Assembly (NCBI RefSeq): GCF_022539665.2
Contig: NC_081331.1
Span: forward strand, 12,370,638-12,434,637
Direction of reading: 5' to 3'
DNA: 64,000 nucleotides
Source of the DNA: Daphnia carinata
Taxonomy: Eukaryota; Arthropoda; Branchiopoda; Diplostraca; Daphniidae
In this document: positions 39,001 through 55,766 of the stretch, in pieces
Numbering within the stretch: position 1 is the stretch's first letter
How the letters are laid out: every line of letters begins with the position of its first letter
The notes under the pieces: model-generated
Told to the model about the DNA's origin: nothing
The model's database searches: none
The model's input: only the letters and a program-made list of their open reading frames with translations
Position numbers and translations under genes: made by a program

Positions 39001-42000
39001 TCCGCTCATCTTCACTACCATTTCCTTGTGATTACGACGTCTCGTGGCTTATTAAAACGAAAGCAGCAACATTTTCTTTTTTTGGCTTTTTAAAATTTGC
39101 CCTATTTCAGACCACTTATCGGTGGAAAAGAAACAAAAGCAGTCATGATGAAGGATCCATCCATCATACGTGAAGACGACCTAGGGGAATGAAGTGAACG
39201 ACGACGTCGTTCGTCTAGTGGTCTACTCTTTAAAAGGGACTGTCTCAAATCAGGAACTTGGCTATCAACAGTTCCCTTTCGTGTGATTATACCGTTGTTC
39301 TTAAACGTCCTTCTGTTTTCCTATTTTTTTTTTTCACGTTTAGAATTCCGAGAGTATTGTTTCAATCTACACGTAACGAAATAATTAACCTCGCCGCACG
39401 GTCGCTAAAGTCATTTTGTGTCCTTATAGTTTGAAGTGGTTTTATAGGCGATGTATATCCCACTAGCGAAGTTCTATATTGACAATGGTGATTGTACGCA
39501 CAGGATGTAATCACCATTCACCAAAAATATATTTGCTTGTTTTTGGTTTGAGAATTGGTCTGACAATTTTGGTTGTTTTACGGACATTCGTGTTCGAAAT
39601 TTGGGTAGTCGATGCCCTGTGTTCCGTAATAGCTATGCCACGTACCAAATGCAAGACACCCAACGATTGCATGTTTGCCTGTAAATGTACTATATTTGTT
39701 ACCTGTTATTTTCAACCATTCTTTTTTTTTATCCGATCAAGAGTTTTGTTCTACCTCCTCCGTTCTTGCCTCTGCATTTCTGTGTGTTATGTTCCTATTT
39801 TTCCTAGATACTAATTTTTTGTTCCTCATTATTTGGTACAAACGAAGAACACATATTCAAACGTTAATTTTACAATAGAAATGGAAAAGATAAAACAAAG
39901 ACGGTTTTGTTGGTGGGCGGCCATGCGTGTGCCACGTCCTCTTTATCGGGTTGTATTCCTATAACGATTTCTTGTGAGCAAAGAATGAACGTTTTTTCTC
40001 TTTTACGATAAGGGCGTTTACAATTTTCTTGGCTTTGAAAGTGGCAAACTTCAGAATTTTTCCAATTAGAAATTCTGTGGTTAGAAAATTTACAGACAAC
40101 TTTTCCAACGTAGTATTTCCAAACGTACTATTGAAAATTCCCTTGTTCTGTTACAAAAGGTCTGAATTTTGTGTTTTGATACCAAAGGTATAATTATTGT
40201 GCGTTCCATCAGACGGGTTAAATTTCAATATTCCGCGATCATACGCAGTATGCGATCTCTTCGTTTCGAATCCTGTGTATTTTTTTTAACAAGATCATTA
40301 TCAGTCGCCGTTGTGTTGCGTCATTTCAATCGTTACCTTTCTGCACTTTACTTATTTCTATGTATTTGTATCGTTAAAATATAGAAGTAAACCGGTTGCC
40401 AAGTGAAATGCGAGGGAAGGTCAATATTCGAAATTCGATGAACCATTGCCCAATTATGGGGAAATCTTATCGATCTTCTGCGTTAGTTAACCGTCGATAA
40501 AGAACTTGTACTAATGGCATACCAAGTGTATTCCTATAACGAAGCACAATTTCATTTTGATTGACGCACGAGAGCGTCTAACATGGTTGGAGATGTCAAG
40601 CCCATCAGTTGATGTCACCTTAGCGTTATTCACAAGCTTATTGACGATTGCTGATGTTCGGTCTCAATCCGTCTCGATATACTGCCACGTTCGTTTCGCT
40701 GATATAATGGTAAAACCTTGGCTATTAGAAACAAAACAAATATCTCAGCTTTTAATTTAAATCTGACTGGATAACTAAAGCTAACAAGAGAGCAATGAAA
40801 TCGACCAAAACAACGGATGTACTTGTGCAGGAGGCCGTCGTAATAAAGGTTCCTCTAATTTCCTCTTGCATTGACGTCAACGAGCTCCTCCCTGTTTCCT
40901 TATTACGTTTACGTCATTCGTTACGGTAGAGCTCTAAATAACCAAGAACTTCTAATAAGAAAAAGTTTCTTGTTATTACTTGTTTGTTTTACGTATGATA
41001 CTTTCACCAAAAGGAAAACTTCCTATCGTGTATCCTATGTTTACGTGTAATGCATGAAGGACTGTTTTTCATCTTCTACCAAAAGTATTTCATAGCTCAC
41101 CATGTTACGAGATTACGTTATAAATTTTTCTCTTATTTCTTTTTCGTTTTTCAGTGCCACTGAGAGTCCTGGGACAAGTCGAACTGGAAAGGCCAAACAG
41201 CTTCAATGACACGCATTTGGTTGACGGAGTCACAGCCGCGGTAAAGTCTATTTCATCTGGAAAATTTAAATAGTATTTAATTTTTTGTAATCCACAAAAC
41301 TTATTCGCATATTTTCAGATAAGGAAAATGGCAGAAGAATTTACAGCTTTTAAGCTAGCAGTTGGTTCCGTCAGTTTGTTTGAGTAAGTTCATCCATAAA
41401 CGTGCAAAAGATAATAATCGGTTTACAGAGACGCTTGCTATGTACAATGAATTTTCTGTTCCAGGCCCAACTCTAATAAACTTCAGTTCATATTATGGAA
41501 TTCTGAGAAATACAACATGAACTGGACAAATGCAGTAGTATTTCACGGTTCGATGACGGATGCCAGCAGAAACAGCTCCTCGTTGATTCTGAATAAATCA
41601 TCTTCGGGCCTCGGGTTTCCCTGGAACACTGGCAAGAAAAAGATGACAAGGGATGAAGACCTTTATATTCCACAGCAATGGAATAATTCCTACACGTCCT
41701 TCGTTCACCAAATTAACTCCAGGGCTTGGAAGGTGCAAGGTGAAACAATCGCTATCCGGAACATCAGCGTCATCCAAGTTCCAGCTTTGATTATCGAGGT
41801 TGTAAATGACACAATACTTTTACTTGCTTATTAACTGCGTGACTAAAAAAGATCTTATCCATGGATCCAGTGGGTGAAATTGGATGTCAAAGGTCAGGTT
41901 CGTGAAGGCTATCCTTTCACAGTGGCATGCAACGCCAACGGTTCGGGCAAGAAAGATTTGAAAATAAGCTGGTATAAGGATGGCCACCCGATAGACGATT

Positions 42001-45000
42001 CACTTGCACTTCTACGCAACGTGTCCATTTTTGTTCATCAACAACGAGATCTGCGTGGATTTTTCACGCTCTACTTGGAAGTGAAACATGCATCATTATT
42101 CGACCGTGGTGAATTTGAATGTCGGGCCATGGACTGGGGCCAGACCGTCAGCAAGAGTGTCTTTCTCGATGTCATTACTCCACCGATCCTCGATCTGATG
42201 CCCATCAATCCTGTTGTTCTTCCGGTAAATAATAATAATGACTTTTCCGCTTTCAAAGAAGATGCCTTAGTAAGTCGTTGAATTACCATTGCCACGCCTT
42301 GTAGGGTACGGCAGTGAATTTGACGTGCCGGGACGAGAACCATCTGGCGCGACGTACAACCACCAAGTATGTCTGGTTGAAAAATGGCCAGCTCATCAAA
42401 TCGTCGTGCGAAGAAATCATCGAAGACTTGACACCAGTCGGCAGTTTGTTGAAAATCACTTCGATTCAGGTAAAGGAACTCCAAGATTTTGTTCATTTTG
42501 CTTGTTTGTTTGATATCTTTCATCGATTTTCAATGGTCTTGTTTCATGGATCGCCAGCTTAGCACCAATTACACATGCCGAGGGGAAAATGGAACAAAAA
42601 TGGCCAACAAGACTACGCAAATTTTTGTAGCTGACCAAGAAAGATCCTGTCCTCAACAGAGAAGCCATGGCGTTGAATGGCTTAGGACGGCTGTTGACAT
42701 CACCAATTACCAGTTCTGTCCTGCTGGATATGTCGGCGTGGCCAAGAGACATTGTTTCGCTGTAAAAGAATTGCCAGACGACAATGGAGAGACGCATCCA
42801 GCAATACGACTTTTCTGGGGAGAGCCAGATTTTTCCAATTGCAGCGATCGGGAGCTTACTGAACTATATCAGCAGCTGAAGTTGATCACTTTGGGCTATG
42901 TCGTCACCGACCTTCCGTCCATTGTCAATAAGTTCGCCGATTTCATCGAATGGAAGCTGGAAGGTATCGCCGAATCCAATCGGTTCACCAACTCGAGAAA
43001 GGCTACAGACGAAGAAGCCACCCCATTCCCTTATTTGCCTGGGGAAGGAAACATGTTGTTGGAAATGGCGGTCAGCATTGAGGCTTTGCTTTGGAGAAGG
43101 ACGGAAGTCTTACCACATTCCTTTTGGAATTCGACGGCTGTCCGTTATTTATACGCTCTTGATGCGCTCTTGTCCATGCCCCATGATATTTTCCATTTGA
43201 TTGTAAGTAAATCGTAATCAAGGAGGAGAATCGATATGTTTGTGCAAACCGATAACGCCACATATCCTTTTTTTTTATGTTTCAGGGTGAGTTGCCGATC
43301 TTGCATTTGATTCAAAATCATCTCACTCTTCTAGGCATCAATCCCAAAGGCGAATACCTTCTTGGTAGTATTAAACCGCATTTACTGAAGAACAGCGACT
43401 TTGACGTCGACAACGATAGGTAAATATTGTCCGCGATCAACCAGCTTTTGTTTGGTTTATGTACGATACAGTTCTTCTTCTTCTATGTCCAGGAAACAGT
43501 TTAAATACAAAGGACAATTGCCAGTTTTGCCAAGGTATTTTTGCAACATTACGAAGCTGTTAAGTTCGATTTTATTTTCATTAATTTGTCATTTTTTACG
43601 TGACAATTCAGCCAAACGGGATTCAAAAACCTTAGCCAACTGGCACCTGCCCAGTTCTTTCTCAATAAACCAAACGGGTACAACATTTCGATTGATTTTC
43701 ATTCGATAGAACAACTGCAAATCAAAGGAGGTGAATATATTTGCGCCCTGCTGCTGCTCCAACCAACGAACCATTCTCGAGAATGGGACATGGATTCTTG
43801 TTCCATCGAACGGTTGATCTATCCGGTCGATTTCCGTTGCCATTGTGCCCATCAAGGAACTGTAGTTCTAATCTACGCCGTAAGAGATATTGAGGTACGT
43901 TTGAACTGGTGATGCAAATTACCACTTGACCATCTATCTCAACACAATTTCTTTTCTATTCGTGCTGTTAAGGAGACAGAGAATTCGGCGATTGACTTGT
44001 GGAAAGTCATTTACTTTGTAGCTTCAGTTAGCCATTTAGCTGTCGTTTTTGGTCTCTTGACTTTATGTACAATGTGGTACCAACGGCGCTGCGTGTGGTT
44101 ATGGTTTCAAATCCAAGTGGGAGTTTCACTTTTGCCGCCATCGTCCGTTTACTTCTTGCAAACTGCCACAGTCGTAAGTTGTACCGTATAATAGTTTAGG
44201 GCAAATAAAGAATAAAGTCATCGCTTATTTTTAATCGGGAGATTTTGTTCTTCAGGTAACCAATCGTTTTTGGTCCAGTCTACTGACTGCTGCGACATAT
44301 CAATATGCAACCACCGTATGGGCCATGATTATGTATTTGAACATGAATGCCACCAGGAATCCTACAGAACAGGCGACGATGGTAAAACCAAGTCAGAGTA
44401 ATATCAGACTAGTCGGTTTGTCGTTAGGTAATTCCATTTCGAAGTTCATGTGAAAGTCGGGCAATTTGTGTGATTCTATTTGCCCTGTTTGCAGGCGTTC
44501 CCTTGACGTTATCTGGAGTCCAGATTCTCATCGAGGAATTCTCAGTTGATGCGCCGTTCATCACCTGGTTTTCCCAGCTCACCTCTTTCTCTGGGATCTT
44601 TTTCTCGTTGGTTTATTGTACTTTATTTTTCACCGTCATTTCGCTCTACGTCACATCAAGAAGGGAATCGGGTGATTCGTCTGAAAAGTCCAAGACTTGC
44701 ACGGAGGACGTAACTCATCTGATGGGCAACATGTACCTACAGATTCCGTGCCACATTTGTTTTGATAACCAAGTTAATAGGTTTCATTTTAGTCGCCACA
44801 GTCATTGTTGTCCGATGCTCGCTCTGCTAGGCGTCATGGTCACGGGATCTACGTTGTGCCGCTTCCACTGGCTGTCACTTAACACCCACTGTATTGCCGC
44901 ATCCTTACATCTGCTAGCTGTACGCATCGTCTGACATTCAGTTTACTTGTGTGTAACATTGCTCTTCAGTTACATTAAGCGCTTTTCCGCAGGTCTTGTT

Positions 45001-46719
45001 GGCGGTCCATTTGATGTTAAATTTTAGCAGTACAAAATTTGTCTGCCTTTATTGGGGTTTTTGGCGTCGGAATATGTTGCCTCAAGGTGAAACGATGAGT
45101 GAGTTGTTGAATGCAACAGCAATGGTCGAGAGCCCCCAGCGAAAAACCATGCTGACGACAGACCAACATCCTTTACAAGGTATGAATAGATTTTTGTAAA
45201 ATGGCTTTCCGCTACTATCGCCTCAAGATCGTCTGCTGATTTTCTTTCCTTTGAACTGGCCCATTAAGGATTAGAAAGGTCTGCGTTGGCCAGACGGATA
45301 AGTCACCATTGCCTGAACGATACACCATTTCCAGTGCGTAATAGGAACAGAAGATTTTACCGATCAAGTCCGGCCTCGTCTCCTTTGCTGCAAAGAGCGG
45401 GTCTCGGTCCTGACGTATTGCGAGCGCTTAACTTGGAACAAGAATCTACCCACAAATTGCTTGACAGTAGTTTAACAGCCCTTCAATCTGCCGTTTCGCC
45501 AATCGAGCAAATCAGTGGATCAGAGGATCTAACAAAGTTTAATAGAAGTCGATTAAACTCCACGTCATCCGACGGCATGCAACAAGACGACCTGGATTCG
45601 GGATTTGGGCCCAGTGGTGAAGGAGGAAGTCAAAAAATGGATGGATTGGATAAATACTCTGATGCTTGGCAGGTTCGTCATATGAAATGAATTATTATAG
45701 TTTCTATTCGGATAGTCCCGTTTAATTACAAGAGAATAATGGCAAGGCAGTTGGCACACACTCTAACCCAACCAACTGGTGGTTTGTAGCTCTTGAGGAG
45801 AATTAGACGGAAGTTGAAGAAACTCAAATTCCATTCTCGGGAGAGCACCAGCGATAGAGGTTCCTTCCGCTCATCCCAGAGCACTGCAAGCACGGTCACG
45901 ACTGCTGAACTGATCGGCGAACAAGACAGCAGTTTTATACCACAGGAGATGGATATTCAAGTTCGAGGAGCTGAACAACTAAAATGCTTGGTGACTTTTG
46001 ACAGATTACGACCATTCAGACCTCGATGGTCTGAACACTACGGCCAGGAAAACGAAAGAAATTCCAGCGAAATCGACCATCTACCCTTAAAGAGCAAACC
46101 TTTTCGAGGCCGCTGTTTCATTAATTGCTCATCAGAGAAAACTGGGTCTAACATTATTACACGACACTTATGTCAGAGCATTGGCACCGACGACAGAGCA
46201 ATAGTGCCGTTGCAAGCTCTGAACGACTGTGGCGATTATCGCTTACATAACGTAGAGGTTCCATTTGACCAACCTTGTCTTAACCATTCAGTTCAGATTG
46301 GAGCTGGACCAATGATCGTTCATGCCGTCGTCGAAAGTCACCCGAAGCTAATGGTTAGATTTGATTTTAAAGCTATTATGGAAAAATTATTTATAATTGT
46401 TACTTAGGACAAAGAAGTTTGCGAATATTTGAAAATGGACCCGGCTGGGAGTCTTGCCATCGATCAGCAAAGAGTCAAATGGCTTCAGGTGTACTATAAC
46501 ACCGTAGTCGAATCTGCGTCCCAAAGTATTAAGACTGGTGATTCTAAGTACATCAGCAAACGTCGGCTGGTGGACCCCTTAAAAAGAAATTTAGATGTTT
46601 CGTCGACTTTACTGCGCATTAAGAAAATTGACGGAGGACGAATCGTCAAAAGGAAACGCTTTTCATTCCGCAATGTCGCACATCCCACTCGCCAAAGTGA
46701 ACCACGTGAAACTGGGTAG
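36060..46719 (+). CDS. Adhesion-type GPCR, paralogue B (complete)
   Basis: Twenty-one exons: 36060-36817, 37003-37113, 37205-37299, 37838-37963, 41155-41240, 41319-41383, 41465-41798, 41871-42269, 42305-42469, 42558-43202, 43286-43419, 43493-43534, 43612-43894, 43973-44173, 44256-44427, 44495-44732, 44793-44919, 44993-45179, 45269-45672, 45790-46353, 46408-46719 (TAG); 1815 codons in phase. Domains: signal peptide (about 1-35), CUB-like region (97-223), EGF-like repeats (235-363), SEA-like region (364-525, weak), two Ig domains (526 to about 735), HormR (744-808), GAIN, GPS (Cys 1031, 1050, 1063, 1065), seven helices (about 1092-1340) and a long tail. The start at 36060 gives a classic signal peptide; an in-frame ATG at 35964 would add 32 residues. 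The GPS reads HQGT, so self-cleavage is doubtful. The 35-base intron at 42270-42304 is needed to avoid a TGA. Ig plus HormR recalls the ADGRA group, but there are EGF and CUB-like parts instead of leucine-rich repeats. Confidence 0.9.
37300..37625 (+). other. Intronic block conserved with receptor A
   Basis: This is the copy B counterpart of the block at 390-735. It lies in the intron between the second and third EGF-like exons, and the order of shared words is the same in both copies. Confidence 0.5.
37964..41154 (+). other. Long intron of receptor B
   Basis: This 3.2-kb intron lies at the same place as the 4.3-kb intron of receptor A. It begins GTGAGT and ends TTTTTCAG. No coding exon is recognised in it. 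Confidence 0.65.
42270..42304 (+). other. Ultra-short 35-base intron
   Basis: It is bounded by GTAAGT and TTGTAG. Reading through it meets TGA after four codons, while removing it restores the Ig domain in phase 0. At 35 bases it is far shorter than the neighbouring introns (about 60-160). Confidence 0.7.
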
Positions 46720-47339
46720 CCTAATTATTTATCCTGCACAGCTGACAGATTCTCTGTTAGAGACCAACTGTTCTTCGTATTGAATTAGCTTACCATTTGA
46801 GTAAATTATTGCATTATCCAAAGTAAACATCTATTTTTATAAATTCACAAAACTTTATACACAAACGCTTATTTCATTGAACGGCTCCCGAACGACGATT
46901 AAACACGCTAGTCAAGTTTTCTGAAAAAACTGTAAAAAAATTGCCTCGTGTAGCAGTTGACACTCTAAAAAAGAATCAGAATTACGTCCACCTTATTCCC
47001 TATTTATCCCCATTGTTTCCTTTTTTTTTGTCTTTACTTTTATTCTGTTCAATATCTACCTCAAGTATACAGCTTTAGAAAGCTGCCTGGTTTCCACTAA
47101 GCGTAAAGAGGTTCTTTAGCTACCAGAGATCTACCGATACCAGGTAATTTTCTAAAGCTCTATAAACATGATTTTTCACAAACTGAAGTGTGTTTTCTGT
47201 TTTTATGGTTTTTTATTTATTTTTTTATATTCTGGTATTCAAAATTACTCAATAAACACATACAGTTTCATAACCTATGAGTGTAATATGTTGGAAATAC
47301 ATATAAATATACCAACACTGGAGCGAACGTAAAAACAAA
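46720..47339. other. Spacer after receptor B
   Basis: AT-rich sequence that should hold the 3' UTR of receptor B. An AATAAA at about 47252 could serve as a distal polyadenylation signal. No gene is seen. Confidence 0.4.
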
Positions 47340-49500
47340 AGGCTCAACAATTTTCCCGGAATCAACATTCGACTTTGGCCAAAAAACGACATCGCTTCGC
47401 ACTCGATGAAGCCCAAACAGAATAATGAAAATTGAACGCTGGTTTCGATTCAGCTATTGGTTTTCTGCTTAAAAATGCTAGCGCGCCAGTACGCTATGGC
47501 GCAAAAAAAAAAAAGTGTCACTAACATCACTTTGTTTTGGTTTATTTCCAAAAACGGCTGGGTTAAGCAGAAAACTAATAGCTGAATCGAAATCAGCTTT
47601 CAATTTTCATTATACTGTGTGAGTTTCATCGAATTCTAAGAGATATCGTTTTTGGCCGATTTTGACAAAAGAGGGAAGGCTATAGCCTTCTCACTTTTTC
47701 ATTTTTGGCAAAATTTTAAATTTGGCTTAAAATACATGATTTCGATTAAGAATTGAATGCTTGTCACGGAAATCAAGTTTTTTTTTCAATTGGTCTCATA
47801 GTTTTTAAATTAAACGTAAAAAACACAAGTGGGGCTTATTTTGTCGGGCTTATTTTGTCGGGTTTAAAATTTATACCTGCAAAAACTGACACTCATTAGA
47901 ATTGGTGAAAATCACAGGATATACTCAAAATTAAATGCTGATTCCGGAAAAATTGTTTTTTTTTTCATTAAGTCATACGTTCTTTAAATACATCGAATAT
48001 ACAAAAATCCTAGCGCGCCAGTACACTATGGCGCAAAAAGTGTCACTAATATCACTTTGCTTTCGTTTATTTTCAAAAACGGCTGGGTTAAGCAGAAAAC
48101 TAATAGCTGAATCGAAATCAGCGTTCAATTTTCATTATACTGTGTGAGTTTCATCGAATTCTAAGAGATATCGTTTTTGGCCGATTTTGACAAAAGTGGG
48201 AAGGCTATAGCCTTCTCACTTTTTCATTTTTGGCCAAATTTTAAATTTGGCTTAAAATACATGATTTCGATTAAGAATTGAATGCTTGTCACGGAAATCA
48301 AGTTTATTTTTCAATTGGTCTCATAGTTTTTAAATTAAACGTCAAAAACACAAGTGGGGCTTATTTTGTCGGGTTTAAAATTTTGTCTGCAAAAAAATTT
48401 AGAATTGTGAAAAACAGGATATACTCAAAATTAAATGCTGATTCCGGAAAAAATGTTCGTTTTATCATTAAGTCATATGTTCTGTGTTTTTGAATTATTC
48501 TTTGTTTTCGTACGACTTGTGTTTTTGACGTTCAATTTAAAAACTATGAAACCAATTGAAAAATAAACTTGATTTCCGTGACAAGCATTCAATTCTTAAT
48601 CGAAATCATGTATTTGAAGCCGAATTTAAAATTTGGCCAAAAATGAAAAAGTGAGATAGCAGTCTGTATAGCCTTCCCACTTTTGTCAAAATCGGCCAAA
48701 AACGAAATCTCTTAGAATTCGATGAAACCCACACAGTATAATGAAAATTGAATGCTGATTTCGATTCAGCTATTAGTTTTCTGCTTAACCCAGCCGTTTT
48801 TGAAAATAAACGAAAGCAAAGTGATGTTAGTGACACTTTTTTGCGCCATAGCGTACTGGCGCGCTAGCATTTTTGTATATTCGATGTATTTAAAGAACGT
48901 ATGACTTAATGAAAAAAAGAACAGTTTTTTCGGAATCAGCATTTACTTTTGAGTATATCCTGTGATTTTCACCCAATTCTAATGAGTGTCAGTTTTTGCA
49001 GGTATAAATTTTAAACCCGACAAAATAAGCCCCACTTGTGTTTTTGACGTTTAATTTAAAAACTATGAGACCAATTGAAAAATAAACTTGATTTCCGTGA
49101 CAAGCATTCAATTCTTAATCGAAATCATGTATTTTAAGCCAAATTTAAAATTTTGCCAAAAATGAAAAAGTGAGAAGGCTATAGCCTTCCCACTTTTGTC
49201 AAAATCGGCCAAAAACGATATCTCTTAGATTTCGATGAAACTCAATTAGTATAACGAACATTAAACACTGATTTCGATACAGCTATTGGTTTTCTCCTTA
49301 AATCAACTGCTTTTGAAATACACAGAATAGTTGTGCTGCATCACGGCGCTGTAGCGTGCTGGCGTGCTAGCATACATCAAACATTCGGTGTATTTAAAAA
49401 ACGATTGACTTTATGAGAAAAAGAACAATTATCCGGGAATCAGTATTTAATTTCGAGTATAATCAGTGATATTCATTCTATTCCAATGACATTTTTTCAA
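47340..49500. repeat. Foldback complex of about 0.5-kb repeat units (F-F-R-R)
   Basis: About four copies of a unit near 0.5 kb are present: forward at about 47476-48006 and 48007-48500, reverse at about 48515-48880 and 48881-49500, preceded by a short reverse fragment at 47340-47475. Shared marks are GCGCGCCAGTACGCTATGGCG near one edge, GGCTGGGTTAAGCAGAAAAC, and the 16-base palindrome GAAGGCTATAGCCTTC (47675-47690, 48200-48215, 49174-49189; degraded in the third unit). The two arms form an inverted repeat of roughly 1 kb centred near 48505. No transposase frame is present. It may be a foldback or non-autonomous DNA transposon cluster, or a rearranged satellite. Confidence 0.8.
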
Positions 49501-50269
49501 TTTATTGGTTGTTTTCTTCTAAAAACATCAAATGATAAACTAATTATAAATGATTTGTATTCAACAGTCAACGAGAATCACGAATTTTCAATTTATTTTT
49601 ACGTGCAAAGTTAAGTTTGAAATAAACGTAGAATGCGTGCTTTCATATGAGAATTACCGTGGGAGATCTGAAAAATGGATTCCAGTAGCAATCGTACTGG
49701 GTGAAAGCACCATTCTCATAGTAACATTAGGTGGATTAATCGTCAACCATTGAGCCGTTAGTCAAATGTACTGTTTAATATTTGTTTACCCATTTAGAGA
49801 AGTCATGGAAATTAAATTAGAAATATTGAGATGAACGAAAATATACATTTTACGTTTTGGTCTTTTTTTGTTTAATAATTAGTAACGCAAATTTCCAAAC
49901 GTATGTATACCAACACTTAGAGGGGAAAAAATAGTTACCGTCAGTTGGCATTAAGCCAAAGTCTCGCAAATTACGAGAATTTAAGACTGCACATTCGAAT
50001 ATTTGTGATTCAGGTTTCCCGCCTCAATCACAAAATTCTTCCAGATCATTATTAAGTTTATTAAACTACATTAGGGAAATGAAACGTGAGACAGTATAGG
50101 AATCCTAGCTTGAGCGATTTAAATAACACAAATGCATATTTCGGCATATCCCTGCGAAACATACGAAAGTATACATCTTGAGAAAGTCGAAACCAAGAAA
50201 ATAATGAGTACAAATCAGTAATTAAACCGAAAAAAGTTGAAACAAAATAAAATTATCCACTTAAACGCT
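49501..50269. other. Spacer, foldback repeat to tRNA fragment
   Basis: AT-rich DNA in which I see no gene. It separates the foldback repeat from the tRNA-like fragment upstream of the receptor kinase gene. Confidence 0.4.
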
Positions 50270-50378
50270 CGACGAGGATGAGATGCGAACTTACGCGTGC
50301 AGAGCACAACAGATTAGCAGTCTGTAAACTGCTCAAAATTAAAAACCCACATCCGTCCCCAGTCGACAACCTCTAGTC
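50270..50378 (-). pseudogene. Broken tRNA-Ser(GCT)-like copy
   Basis: Read on the minus strand, the 3' two-thirds closely follow a eukaryotic tRNA-Ser: an anticodon arm with perfect stem ACAGA/TCTGT around loop CTGCTAA, a variable arm TGTGCTCTGCACGCG, a T loop TTCGCAT and an acceptor CCTCGTC plus G. The 5' part is decayed: GACTAGAGG replaces GACGAGG, the D-arm is altered, and about 27 extra bases lie before the anticodon stem. The T-stem has a mismatch and the B box is imperfect. A working gene is unlikely. Confidence 0.7.
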
Positions 50379-50650
50379 GAACTCGAATATGGTGAAATAG
50401 TTAGACATCTATTGTTCAACATCTGCCAAATCGTCGATTGTATGTGGTAAACCTCTTCCCATAACTCGTTGATTTATATCAGTCTGAAAATTTTGAGGTA
50501 TTTGTAATACTCGGATGATTTCACTCCCCACAACGTTACGAAAGTGGCATAGCGCAGATGTTGTCTGTCGGTGTTCAATAAACCTATTCAGGACAATACA
50601 AACGAATTAATAAGTGATTACGAAAGTGAACTTTAGTTCTTCACAAAAAA

Positions 50651-54360
<3,710 letters not shown>

Positions 54361-55766
54361 AAATTGAAGGACGCCATTCGACAAGACACCACCCAAAATA
54401 TTTTCTCGACGATTATTAACAAAAATGAAACAAAAGAAAAAAAAATGTTTGGGTCGGGGAGCTTACACATAAAAACAAAAGTAAATGATAAATCACTTCA
54501 AGTGAGGATCACACTTTTGTACAACCGACTATAGGCAAAAAAGAATATGAAAGGGTTGTATGAAAGAAAATTCTTTTTTGCTGCGAAATCGTTAGTTGTC
54601 TTGCGTACCAATGAAGAACGTTTGTTCTTTAAAGTGTTAAACAGGAAGTAAAAAAGTGAATTGTACGTACTTTATTCCGATTAAGGGCCTAAGGTGTCCC
54701 AAAGTTTCCAACCGGCTGGTTCGAGACAAAGGATGCTGCTGCATGTCACACACGCGAAATTTCATGTTGATTATACACTGCGTGCTCCTGAACTATTGGC
54801 TAGCAAAATGTTTCGATTACTTTGGGATTTCAACCATCACTAGTATACCTTCTAACGTTTACCAATCATTATCACTTACATCACGAGAAAAATCCACATT
54901 AGGCATTACTCAATCTAAAAAAAAAATTCAGTGCACAGTATATCACCTTTCAAACAGTTAGTTGCACCTTAGTTCAGAACATTCTGGACAACTGCATGTC
55001 GCATGGATGAAGAAGGCACACTGGTATTCAACCTGTAAAGTTGTATAGAGCACAGAGCACGCTATGATTCCAGAATTAGGTAATGTTGATCGAAAATGTA
55101 GAACCATGCTTTAACCATGAACCATGGATTTCTACGTCAACCTAACGCAATTTAAAATCCTTTTGTTACGTTCCAAACAGTTAAGCTTTTGTTTCTTTCT
55201 TTTTATCGCATGCAAATAACGAATATCAATGAACGATAAAGCGTGACTTTTTTTTCTACCGGCAGCAATTTGAACAAACATTTCTCCCCGAAGCACTGCA
55301 AAGTGTAACTAGCAACCAGTGTTTCCACTTTCCGCAAAGTGATATCCCTAGAACGTTGCCAGACTGGGGACATAAATTGATATATTAAATATATATCTTT
55401 AAATTTATATATAAATTTTTTAAGATTTCCCTATTTTAAAAAAATAAAATCCCCACCATATTGTGTCCATAATAATAACGGCCGGGGAGATACAAAAAGA
55501 AGAACAAAAACTTACGGGTAGCGAATTGGGTCACATATCCCGATGATAAGCTGCCTGCATCCACGAGCCGTCTTTCAGGCCGTGGGGAGGCTAACGAACA
55601 GCCTACGTTCAACGATCACCTCTTCTCTACCTTTCAGCTTGTGGTTCGATCTTCAAGGTAGTGAACAGTACTACAGATCGATTTTTTGCCTGGCAAGGCT
55701 ATTTTTGCCATTTTTAGCCTGGCAAGGCTTTTTTTGGTGTGCCATTTAGCCCCTTTATAGTAGGCA
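54361..55766. other. Spacer after receptor kinase
   Basis: No coding exon is supported. It includes an AT-rich patch at about 55375-55450. At 55687-55735 are two copies of GCCTGGCAAGGCT separated by a T-rich spacer, next to the SINE-like element that follows. Confidence 0.45.

Noticed and set aside
42279-42281. TGA that seems to truncate receptor B between its Ig domains
   Set aside because: It lies inside the 35-base intron bounded by GTAAGT and TAG; removal restores the frame exactly.
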